Shown one piece after another: positions 57,334 to 64,000 of a DNA stretch of 64,000 nucleotides. Position numbers and translations under genes: made by a program. This DNA comes from Nonomuraea sp. SYSU D8015 (GTDB taxonomy: Bacteria > Actinomycetota > Actinomycetes > Streptosporangiales > Streptosporangiaceae): assembly GCF_008065375.1 (NCBI RefSeq), contig NZ_VJYI01000009.1, positions 248,001 to 312,000 of the forward strand, given 5' to 3'. The notes beneath the pieces are model-generated. The model worked only from the letters and a program-made list of their open reading frames with translations, had not been told where the DNA came from and made no database searches. Numbering within the stretch: position 1 is the stretch's first letter; the number at the start of each line of letters is the position of its first letter.

Positions 57334-59310
57334 CTACTCGCCCTTGTCAGCGCGGTTGAGGCGGGCGAGGTAGGCGTTGTAGGAGTCGAGCTCCGGATCG
57401 CCGGCGCCGCCGCGGTCGGCCTTCCGGTCGGCGCGCCGGGCCTGCCGGTCGTCGTCCTGGTACCACTGCACGGCGATGGCCAGCAGCACGATCAACGTGG
57501 GGATCTCGCCGAAGCCCCACGCGATGGCACCGCCGTCCTGCTGCGTCTGCAGCAGCGTGTCGCCCCACGTGCGGCCGAGCTGCTCGTACCAGCCGGAGGC
57601 GATCACCGTGCCCGTCATCATCAGCGCGATGCCGAAGAACGCGTGGAACGGCATGGTGACGAAGAGCATGAGCAGCCGCCCGACGTACGGGAGCCGGTTG
57701 GGGCCGGGATCGACTCCGATGATCACCCAGAAGAACAGGCACCCGCTGAGCAGGAAGTGCAGCGTCATCCAGATGTGCCCGAGGTGCTCGGTCATGGCGG
57801 ACTCGAACAGCGGCGTGAAGTAGAGCGCGTACGTCGAGCCGATGAAGATCGACGTGGCGACGACGGGATGCGTGGCGACCTTCGTGAACCGGCTGTGCAG
57901 GATCGTCGTGATCCACTCACGCGGCCCTCTGTCGCCCCGCCTGGCGGCGGGCTTGAGCGCGCGCAGCGCCAGCGTGACGGGCCCGCCGAGGACGAGGAAG
58001 ATCGGCACGATCATGGAGAGGGTCATGTGCTCGATCATGTGCACGTCGAACATGACCTGGGCGTAGCGGGCCAGCCCGCTCTGCGTGGCGAAGACCAGCA
58101 GCGCGACCCCGATGAACCAGGAGGCCGTGCGCAAAGGGGGCCAGGCGTCGCCGCGCCGCCTGAGCCGGAGCACGCCGGCCAGGTAGAGCCCGGCGAGCAC
58201 GGCGGCGACCACGGCGAAGAACAGGTCGAACCACCACAGGGTGAACACGTTGCCGAGCGTGATCTCCGGCGGCAGGGGGAAGCCGAGCAGTTCGAAGGCC
58301 CGGTCGGCGGGGGTGACGAACTCGGGCGGCGGGGTGCGCGACAGCGCGACGGCCAGCCCGACGGTGGCGAGCATGAGCAGCGTCTCGCCGCCGGCCAGCC
58401 GGGTGAACGCCCCCGGACTGCGGCCCTCGAGCTGGACCAGGGTGCGCTTCCTGTGCCAGTAGCCGACGTAGCCGAGCAGCACGAAGGCGACGATCTTGAC
58501 CACGGCGAGCACGCCGTACTCGGAGGTCCACAGGTCGGACACCGCGCCCAGCCGCGCGACGAGGCTGAACACCCCCGAGAGCCCCACGCCGACGTAGCAC
58601 CACAAGGCCATCCTGGAGAACCGGTCGGCGGCCACGTCGAGCAGCGGCTCCTTGCGCAGGGCGTGCGCGGCCAGCACGACCAGGCCGCCCACCCAGAGGG
58701 CGAGGGCAAGCAGGTGCAGCGCCACCGCGGAGGTGGCCAGGTCGTGGTTGGGCGAGGAGGACGAGTGGCCGGTGAGCGGCACCGGCAGCAGCGTGACCAG
58801 CGCGAACACCAGCAGCCCCGCCGCGGCCCCCGCGGTGATGGCGCCTCGGGAGAACAGGGCGATCGCCACGCCGAACAGCACGACGAGCGTCAGCGCGACG
58901 CCCTGCGTGGTCTGGGTGGCGTAGCTGCTGAGGTAGGCGCCGTCGAGGACCTGGGGCACCGTGCGGCCCATGGAGTCGGCGACGCCGAAGACGATGGAGA
59001 GGAACGCCGCCCCGGCCCAGGCCAGCGCCGCCCAGGAGGCGCCCTTGACGTAGTGGAGCGCGGGCTTGCCGAGCATGCCCTTGTCGTTGGGCAGCAGGGT
59101 GGCGGCCATGAGCAGCAGCCCGACGGTGGCCAGGCCGGCCAGGTCCATCAGCAGCTTGGACAGCGGCAGCCCCCACCGGACGACCGCGCCCGCGTCGGGC
59201 AGCCCGGGGATGATCCGGGGGAACGCCCGGCCTCCGGCGATCATGCCGATCACCAGTGCGACGACCGCGGCCGCCGCTCCCGCGAGCGCGAGGCGCGCCG
59301 CCCGGCTCAT
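57334..59310 (-). CDS. CopD - CtaG fusion membrane protein
   Basis: A 658-residue protein with about 15 transmembrane helices. The N-terminal half (to about residue 320) is CopD-like (LHLLALALWVGGLVVLAAHAL, GHSSSSPNHDLA). The C-terminal half (about 360-620) is the cytochrome-oxidase assembly CtaG/caa3 domain (HMIEHMTLSMIVPIFLVLGGPV, EHLGHIWMTLHFLLSG, MPFHAFFGIALMM), with many His for Cu. It probably brings copper across the membrane and delivers it to oxidase assembly. ATG 59310 overlaps the copC-like stop. Confidence 0.92.
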   Translation of the reverse strand: MSRAARLALAGAAAAVVALVIGMIAGGRAFPRIIPGLPDAGAVVRWGLPLSKLLMDLAGLATVGLLLMAATLLPNDKGMLGKPALHYVKGASWAALAWAGAAFLSIVFGVADSMGRTVPQVLDGAYLSSYATQTTQGVALTLVVLFGVAIALFSRGAITAGAAAGLLVFALVTLLPVPLTGHSSSSPNHDLATSAVALHLLALALWVGGLVVLAAHALRKEPLLDVAADRFSRMALWCYVGVGLSGVFSLVARLGAVSDLWTSEYGVLAVVKIVAFVLLGYVGYWHRKRTLVQLEGRSPGAFTRLAGGETLLMLATVGLAVALSRTPPPEFVTPADRAFELLGFPLPPEITLGNVFTLWWFDLFFAVVAAVLAGLYLAGVLRLRRRGDAWPPLRTASWFIGVALLVFATQSGLARYAQVMFDVHMIEHMTLSMIVPIFLVLGGPVTLALRALKPAARRGDRGPREWITTILHSRFTKVATHPVVATSIFIGSTYALYFTPLFESAMTEHLGHIWMTLHFLLSGCLFFWVIIGVDPGPNRLPYVGRLLMLFVTMPFHAFFGIALMMTGTVIASGWYEQLGRTWGDTLLQTQQDGGAIAWGFGEIPTLIVLLAIAVQWYQDDDRQARRADRKADRGGAGDPELDSYNAYLARLNRADKGE

Positions 59311-59924
59311 GGCTTGCTTCTCCGCGCGCTGAGCAGGAATCCGATGCCGATGCCGACGAGCGCGCCGATCACGACGATCAGCCAGACGGGGAACGACACG
59401 TCTTGGGCGGACGAGACCTCGTCGGCCTCCAGGCTCGTCTGGCCCGCCGGGGCGGACGGTGCGCTCGCCGGCGCGGACGCCTCCGGGCTCGGGGACGCCG
59501 CGGCCGACTGCGACGCCTCAGGGCTGGGCGACTCGGGGCTGGGCGACGCCGGCGGCGTCTCGGCGCCCTTGACCCTGAAGGGGATCTCACCCTCGATCGG
59601 ATGCCCGTCGGACGACACGACCCGGTAGGCGATCGTGTATTTCCCGTCGGGCAGCGGCCCCTTCACCGCCTGCCTCACCACCGCGCCGTCCAGCTCGGGC
59701 TTGCCCGACTGGACTTGGGCGTCACCCGGCCCGCGCACGATGACGAACGGCATGCGCACCTTGTTGGTGAACTCGAGCCTGACCTCGTCGAGGGCGTCGA
59801 CCTCTGCCCCCTTGGCCGGTGAGCTGCTCTTGAGCGCGTCGTGCGCCAGCGCCGGGGCGGCGGTGCCGAGCACGAGCAGGGCGGCGAGTATCGCGGTCAG
59901 GGCCGCGAGCGGGGATCTCTTCAT
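59307..59924 (-). CDS. copC: CopC-domain copper-binding secreted protein
   Basis: A 205-residue protein. The signal peptide (residues 1-27, ending APALA|HDA) exposes the N-terminal His that binds copper in CopC proteins. HDALKSSSPAKGAEVDALDEVRLEF starts the CopC beta-sandwich; VVSSDGHPIEGEIPFRV near residue 110 holds the second copper His. A Ser/Pro/Ala/Glu linker and one C-terminal transmembrane helix (FPVWLIVVIGALVGIGIGFLL, in parts) anchor it. ATG 59924. First gene of the two-gene copper operon with CopD-CtaG. Confidence 0.92.
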   Translation of the reverse strand: MKRSPLAALTAILAALLVLGTAAPALAHDALKSSSPAKGAEVDALDEVRLEFTNKVRMPFVIVRGPGDAQVQSGKPELDGAVVRQAVKGPLPDGKYTIAYRVVSSDGHPIEGEIPFRVKGAETPPASPSPESPSPEASQSAAASPSPEASAPASAPSAPAGQTSLEADEVSSAQDVSFPVWLIVVIGALVGIGIGFLLSARRSKP

Positions 59925-59968
59925 GACACCCCCAAGGCTACCGACGCCCATGCCCGGTCCGGACCGCG

Positions 59969-61252
59969 CTACAGCCCTGCGCAGGCCAGTGCCCGCTGGT
60001 ATGCCTCCACGGCCCCGTCAGGGTCGCCCAACTCCTCCATGGTCTCGGCGGCGGCGTACCACATGGAGGCTGAATTGCGGGAGTCGGGCAGCGGGGCAAG
60101 CCAGTCGTTCACGGCGGTGACATGCTGGTGCGCTTCCTCCGCACGGCCTGCCGCATTGTAGATCCTGCCGAGCAGCAGGTTCGCCTCGGCACCCAGCGAG
60201 TGACCGAACTCGGGGAGAAGGTCCCTACCGGTCATAGCGTGCTTGGCGGCCTCGTCAAGGCCTCGGGACATGTACTCGGCGCAGGCCAACTCCACGTGAA
60301 CGCGGGCCCGGTCGATCGTGCTGGTGGAGGTCTGCTCGAACTCGGCGACCGCCGTCCGTAGCATGTCACGTACAGCCAGGGCGTCGTGCATGCCGGACCT
60401 GAGCCGCTTCCGCGCCAGCGCAAGCCGCATCCTCGCGATGTTGCGCGGCTGACCGGTCTCCAGCTGCACGGCCATCGCTCGCTCGGCGAAGATCAGCGCC
60501 TCGTCGTTGTGGCCGGTGGCGTGGGCGGCGTTGGAGGCCATCCAGTTGGACGCGACGATCGAGCGCGGCGTGCCCAGCGCGTCGGCGGCGTTGAGCAACT
60601 CGGCCGCGAACTGCCTGGCGCGAAGCAGATCGCCGCGTTCCAGGTAGGCGGCCAGCAACGTGGCACCCATCTCGACGAGCAGGTCGGTCCAGGCCAGCCG
60701 GGTGTTGCCGCCCAGCATTTGCTCGCCCACCTGGACGGCCTCGGTGAGCTGCTCGTTCTCCCGGTAGGTGCGGCACAGCGCGATGGCGACCTCGATGCGG
60801 CGGTCAGGCGGCAGATCCTCCTCGCGCAGCTTCAGCAGAATGGAGATCGCCCGGTCGAGATCGCCGGCGGCCTCGGTCGCGAGCGCCAGCCCGAACTCGG
60901 CGTCTTGACGGAGCGCAGCCAAGCCTGTCAGGCTGCTGTTCCCGAGCAGCTCTTCGAACCGCGTGCGAGCCTCGGCGACCTCGCCGTTCTCAAGGGCCAG
61001 CCGTGCGTAGCCGAGTGCCAGCTCGATGTCCTCCATCTGCTCGGCGGTCACACCGTTGATCAGATAGGACAACGAGCAGTCGAGCTTCTGGGCCAGCAGC
61101 TCCAGGACCGCGGGGGTGGGGGTACGCTTGCCACTCTCGATCAACGAGACGTAACTGTCAGAGAGCTCGGGGTGCGCCAGCTGTGCCTGCGAAAGGCCAC
61201 GTTGACGCCGAACGGTTTTGATGCGGAGTCCGACCAGGTCAGATGTGGTCAC
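59969..61252 (-). CDS. XRE-HTH regulator with TPR domain (RRNPP-like)
   Basis: A 427-residue cytosolic regulator. The XRE HTH occupies residues 4-62 (LRIKTVRRQRGLSQAQLA and SDSYVSLIESGKRTPTP). The rest is a helical superhelix of tetratricopeptide-like repeats (about 72-425; ARLALENGEVAEARTRFEEL, AISILLKLREED, AAYLERGDLLRARQFAAELL, AEETMEELGDPDGAVEAYQRAL). This is the architecture of peptide-sensing RRNPP regulators. GTG 61252, preceded by gggag, is preferred; the open frame extends further upstream. It is divergent from a 44-codon exported peptide, its plausible ligand source. Confidence 0.88.
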   Translation of the reverse strand: MTTSDLVGLRIKTVRRQRGLSQAQLAHPELSDSYVSLIESGKRTPTPAVLELLAQKLDCSLSYLINGVTAEQMEDIELALGYARLALENGEVAEARTRFEELLGNSSLTGLAALRQDAEFGLALATEAAGDLDRAISILLKLREEDLPPDRRIEVAIALCRTYRENEQLTEAVQVGEQMLGGNTRLAWTDLLVEMGATLLAAYLERGDLLRARQFAAELLNAADALGTPRSIVASNWMASNAAHATGHNDEALIFAERAMAVQLETGQPRNIARMRLALARKRLRSGMHDALAVRDMLRTAVAEFEQTSTSTIDRARVHVELACAEYMSRGLDEAAKHAMTGRDLLPEFGHSLGAEANLLLGRIYNAAGRAEEAHQHVTAVNDWLAPLPDSRNSASMWYAAAETMEELGDPDGAVEAYQRALACAGL

Positions 61253-61313
61253 AGTCGTTGCTCCCTGAGAAGATGAAGTCCTAGCAACCTCACATAGGCG
61301 AGGGAGAACCCCC

Positions 61314-61448
61314 ATGCGCATGCGTATTGCCCTGTCAGCCCTGATCGCCGCGATCTCGTTCGTGGCAACCATTGGAGGTAATGTTACGGCGGCGAGTGCC
61401 GAAACGTCTTCCCTCGCCGCCAGCCAGAATGACAGTCACTGCTGCTGA
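61314..61448 (+). CDS. Small exported peptide precursor, candidate signalling peptide
   Basis: A 44-codon gene. ATG 61314 lies seven bases after GGGAG (61302-61306). Residues 1-4 MRMR are positively charged, residues 5-20 IALSALIAAISFVATI are a hydrophobic core, and TAASA|E (25-30) is a signal peptidase I site. The predicted mature part is 15 residues, ETSSLAASQNDSHCC, ending in two Cys. It starts 61 bases from, and is divergent to, the XRE-TPR regulator. It could be a peptide pheromone, a small redox or metal-binding peptide, or a bacteriocin-like peptide. I found no named family. Confidence 0.72.
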   Translation: MRMRIALSALIAAISFVATIGGNVTAASAETSSLAASQNDSHCC

Positions 61449-61683
61449 GCAAGAGTGGGCGGCAAGAGGGGGTGCACTCGCCTGTCATAGGCGCACGCCG
61501 CATCGTGCCCTGCGGGCGACGCTCTCTTGAGAGAGTGACGGCACCGCCTCGTCGCTTGCCCCCCTCTTCCCACGCTTGCGCCAGTCTAGCCGCGGCTCCC
61601 TACATTCGATCTACATCTCCCCCGTTCCCTTCACAGGAACGCCAGAGCGACTACGCTGCCTCGTTGACTGCGAGCGGGAGGCG

Positions 61684-61833
61684 ATGGCGGAGGCTGGCGT
61701 GAGCGGCGGGATTTCCATCCGCCTGTTGGGGGCGGTGACCGCCGTAAACGGCTCCCGCACCGTCGATCTTGGCCCTGCCAGGCAGCGGGCGACACTCGCC
61801 ATTCTCGCCGTCGCAGCCGCCCGCTCCGTTCCA
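61684..61833 (+). pseudogene. Truncated SARP/BTAD regulator (N-terminal fragment)
   Basis: From ATG 61684 the frame gives MAEAGVSGGI then SIRLLGAVTAVNGSRTVDLG and PARQRATLAILAVAA, the first 50 residues of an OmpR/SARP DNA-binding domain. After 61833 the sequence no longer resembles the domain and the PucR gene begins on the other strand at 61894. It can encode only a third of the DNA-binding domain. The 235 bases between the peptide stop and this start hold short inverted repeats but no gene. Confidence 0.68.
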
Positions 61834-61893
61834 TCATCCGGTCACGCATTCGTACGTCTTTTCGGCGAACAGCGATGTCGACTTGTCACGCGG

Positions 61894-63399
61894 TCACCGC
61901 GGCGGGCCCGTGTCCCTGAGGGCCAGGAAGAAGTCGACCCGATCGGCCATCGTGGACAGGTTCCTGCCGGTCAGCTCCTCGATCCTGCGGATGCGGTAGC
62001 GGACGGTGTTGACGTGCACGTGGAGCCGCTCGGCGCAGGCGTTCCACGAGCCGGCGCAGTCGAGGAAGACGCCGAGCGTGCGCACCAGGTCGGACTGGTG
62101 CCTGCGGTCGTAGTCGAGCAGCGGCGACAGCAGCCGGGCCGCGAACGAGCGGCGCACGTCGCCCGGCACCGTGGCCAGCAGCAGCGCGTGGGTGTAGATC
62201 TCGTCGCTGGTCACCACCCCTCCGGCGCGGGCCTCGGCCAGCCGCCTGGCGTGGCCGGCCTCCTCCACGCCGCCCTTGATCGCGGCGGCGCCGGTGAGCG
62301 CGCCGCTCACCCCGGCGCAGACGCGGGTGTCGGGCAGCGCGGACAGCACCTCGGCGCCGGCCCGCAGCCGGTCGGCCAGCTCGGCGGTGGTGCGGCCGCG
62401 CAGCGGCACCACGGCGACCGCGCCGTCGGCGCCGGCCGCCGCCACGACCTCGCGGCCGAGCAGCTCCTCCACGATCTGGCCGCCGAGCGCGGCGGGATCG
62501 GGGCCGCGGGTGGCGCCCGGCCGGGGCCCAGGTCGGGACGCCGTGGCGGTCACGATCGCGTACGGCTCCGCCGCGTCGATTCCGCACGTCCGCAGGCGGG
62601 CGTTGAGCTCGGCCACGTCGGCGTCGGCGAGCGCGGCCACGACGAGCTGCTCGGCCAGGCGGCGCTCGACCCTGCGGCCCTCCTCCATGCGGCTGCGCTC
62701 CAGCCCGACGCAGGCGGCCAGCTCGTAGCCGAGGTCGGCGCGGCCCAGCAGGTCGCCGTCGCAGGCCAGGACCCAGCCCGCGGCGCGGTGCCCGCGGCCC
62801 ACCGCGAAGATCGTGCTGCCGGCGACGCAGGCGGGCAGCCGGGGTGCCGTCAGGTAGGCCTTGGCCAGGCGCACGGGGTCCGCGACGGTGCCGACGATCA
62901 TGTGGCCGGACGCGGACAGGACGGCGCCGGTGACGCCCAGCTCGGCGGCGGTGAGCTCGAACAGCTCGCGCAGGTCGGCGCCTTCGGCGATGGCGGCGAC
63001 GAGCCTGCGGTGGCGGCCGAGCTCGTCGCGTACGTCGCCGGACAGCCGGGGCACGACGAGCTCGGTCAGTGTGCGGAACGAGACCTCCGTCGGCACCTCG
63101 AGCAGCGGCAGGCCGGCGGCCCGGCAGGCGGACACCAGGTCGTCGGGGACGTGGCCCAGCCAGGCCGCCCCGGCGCCCAGCGCGGCGACCCCGGCCTCGG
63201 CCAGCGCGGCCACGAACCGGTCGGAGTCGTCGGGTGTGTGCCGCCACATGAGCCCGGTCAGCACGAGCTCGCCGCCGGACAGGTAGCGCCCCGGCTCCGG
63301 CAGGTCGGTGATGTGCACGGTGCTGAACTCGCGATCGGGGTCGCCGGCGAGCAGCGTCAGGCGCAGATCGTCGATGGCCAGCAGGTCACTGATGCGCAC
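61894..63399 (-). CDS. pucR: PucR-family regulator of purine catabolism
   Basis: A 501-residue regulator. The N-terminal PucR domain (residues 1-120; HITDLPEPGRYLSGGELVLTGL) precedes a GGDEF-like middle (about 250-390) and a C-terminal HTH_30 (about 430-490; SWNACAERLHVHVNTVRYRIRRIEELTGRNL). PucR relatives control purine or other catabolic genes. ATG 63399. The divergent xanthine dehydrogenase gene 95 bases away supports a role in purine use. Confidence 0.9.
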   Translation of the reverse strand: MRISDLLAIDDLRLTLLAGDPDREFSTVHITDLPEPGRYLSGGELVLTGLMWRHTPDDSDRFVAALAEAGVAALGAGAAWLGHVPDDLVSACRAAGLPLLEVPTEVSFRTLTELVVPRLSGDVRDELGRHRRLVAAIAEGADLRELFELTAAELGVTGAVLSASGHMIVGTVADPVRLAKAYLTAPRLPACVAGSTIFAVGRGHRAAGWVLACDGDLLGRADLGYELAACVGLERSRMEEGRRVERRLAEQLVVAALADADVAELNARLRTCGIDAAEPYAIVTATASRPGPRPGATRGPDPAALGGQIVEELLGREVVAAAGADGAVAVVPLRGRTTAELADRLRAGAEVLSALPDTRVCAGVSGALTGAAAIKGGVEEAGHARRLAEARAGGVVTSDEIYTHALLLATVPGDVRRSFAARLLSPLLDYDRRHQSDLVRTLGVFLDCAGSWNACAERLHVHVNTVRYRIRRIEELTGRNLSTMADRVDFFLALRDTGPPR

Positions 63400-63432
63400 T
63401 TGGAGGAATATACAAGCCGCATGTTACGTGCT

Positions 63433-63460
63433 TTGACATGGATTTCACGTCGCGTGCATA
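63433..63460 (+). promoter_or_regulatory. Probable promoter of the xanthine dehydrogenase gene
   Basis: TTGACA at 63433-63438, a 16-base spacer and tgcata at 63455-63460. It lies in the 95-base gap between the divergent pucR and xanthine dehydrogenase genes, where PucR would be expected to bind. Confidence 0.45.
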
Positions 63461-63494
63461 GGAGCCGGACGGGCGGCGGTGCTCTACTCGGAGG

Positions 63495-64000
63495 ATGACG
63501 GAGACCGCGTACACGACCCTGCCCAACGTGAGCGGGCACGGCGTCGGAGAGAGCGCCAGACGCCCGGACGCGGCGCTGAAGGTGACCGGAGAGTTCGCCT
63601 ACGCCTCCGACCTGTGGATCGACGGCATGGTGTGGGGGGCGACGCTGCGCAGCCCGCACGCGTCGGCGTGGATCCGCTCGATCGACGTGGGGCCGGCGCT
63701 GAGGATCCCCGGCGTGCTGGCCGTGCTGACGCACGAGGACGTGCCCGGGGCGAAGTTCTACGGTCTGGAGCACAAGGACCAGCCGGTGCTGGCCATCGAC
63801 CAGGTCCGCTACCAGGGCGAGCCGGTGGCGCTGGTGGCGGCCGACCATCCGGAGACGGCCCGCAGGGCGGCCGCCGCGATCGTGGTCGAGTACGAGGTCC
63901 GCGAGGCCGTCACCGACCCCCGCGAGTCGGCGGACGTCGTGCGGCGCCAGCCGGTGCGCTACGGCGACACCTTCGAGGCCGAGGTCGTGGTCACCGGCGA
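63495..64000 (+). CDS. Xanthine dehydrogenase molybdenum-binding subunit, N-terminal part
   Basis: A partial gene running off the right edge (168 codons visible). VSGHGVGESARRPDAALKVTGEFAYASDL (in parts), LRSPHASAWIRSID, GVLAVLTHEDVPG and VRYQGEPVALVAADHPETARRAA are the aldehyde oxidase/xanthine dehydrogenase a/b hammerhead domain. The catalytic molybdenum domain lies outside the window. ATG 63495 has cggagg directly adjacent, a poor spacing, so the mRNA may be read differently. Divergent from PucR, it is likely a purine-catabolism subunit (PucD-like). Confidence 0.88.
   Translation, partial: MTETAYTTLPNVSGHGVGESARRPDAALKVTGEFAYASDLWIDGMVWGATLRSPHASAWIRSIDVGPALRIPGVLAVLTHEDVPGAKFYGLEHKDQPVLAIDQVRYQGEPVALVAADHPETARRAAAAIVVEYEVREAVTDPRESADVVRRQPVRYGDTFEAEVVVTG

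Noticed and set aside
57322..59628. A 768-codon open frame on the plus strand
   Set aside because: It is antisense to the CopD-CtaG and CopC genes and is Glu/Gly/Arg/His-rich with no fold. The minus-strand membrane protein is unmistakable.

Overview
The window is high-GC (roughly 70% or more) and its genes are typical of a filamentous actinomycete: GlnA2-type glutamine synthetase, an F420-dependent NADP reductase, many TetR, ArsR and LuxR regulators paired with exporters, SARP/BTAD domains, a class I terpene synthase, and DesK/NarL-type two-component systems. The style of the kinase remnant and several regulators suggests Streptosporangiales (Nonomuraea-like). That last step is inference. I saw no rRNA, tRNA, CRISPR array, integrase or intact insertion sequence. 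The window is chromosomal in character: mostly single genes or 2-4 gene operons, often with 1-4 bp overlaps (ATGA/GTGA), and many divergent regulator/target pairs with visible inverted-repeat operators.

Layout. 0-5.7 kb: HXXEE membrane protein, glutamine amidotransferase, a decayed Ser/Thr kinase, alpha/beta hydrolase, hotdog-fold protein, K+ channel, small P-loop ATPase, YciI protein. 5.7-9.9 kb: glnA2, then an EF-hand protein translationally coupled to a terpene synthase, then a DUF5937/ArsR-like regulator. 9.9-18 kb: MFS exporter, histidine kinase with an unusual SARP-receiver-LuxR fusion, nadE, second MFS. 18-23.3 kb: ArsR-SRPBCC operon, TetR/ABC exporter pair, AlkC-like repair protein and GNAT. 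23.3-27 kb: two SnoaL-tailed ECF sigma factors facing each other around a double-SnoaL protein. 27-38.7 kb: PP2C phosphatase, several TetR-controlled exporters (DrrAB type, DHA2 MFS), a secreted beta-helix protein, another MFS. 38.8-44.6 kb: panB, threonine dehydratase, a trans-sulfuration enzyme with a divergent MocR regulator, a hydrolase. 44.6-48 kb: ABC exporter plus histidine kinase plus response regulator in one operon. 48-57 kb: F420 reductase, SDR with twin operators beside a dead TetR gene, lipase, regulators, cyclase, map. 57-64 kb: orphan GHKL ATPase, CopC/CopD-CtaG copper genes, an XRE-TPR regulator divergent from a tiny secreted peptide, a SARP remnant, PucR and the start of a xanthine dehydrogenase gene.

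The strongest candidate for an undescribed system is at 59.97-61.45 kb: a cytoplasmic XRE-TPR regulator divergently paired with a 44-codon exported peptide ending in Ser-His-Cys-Cys. The organisation is that of a peptide-signalling (RRNPP-like) pair. Next are the SARP-receiver-LuxR fusion (13.1-14.6 kb), whose C-terminal recognition helix looks degenerate, and the coupled EF-hand/terpene synthase genes (7.3-8.8 kb).

A second theme is genome decay between genes. There are three recognisable regulator or kinase remnants, and several unrelated intergenic tandem repeats, most with a period of about 26-28 bases.
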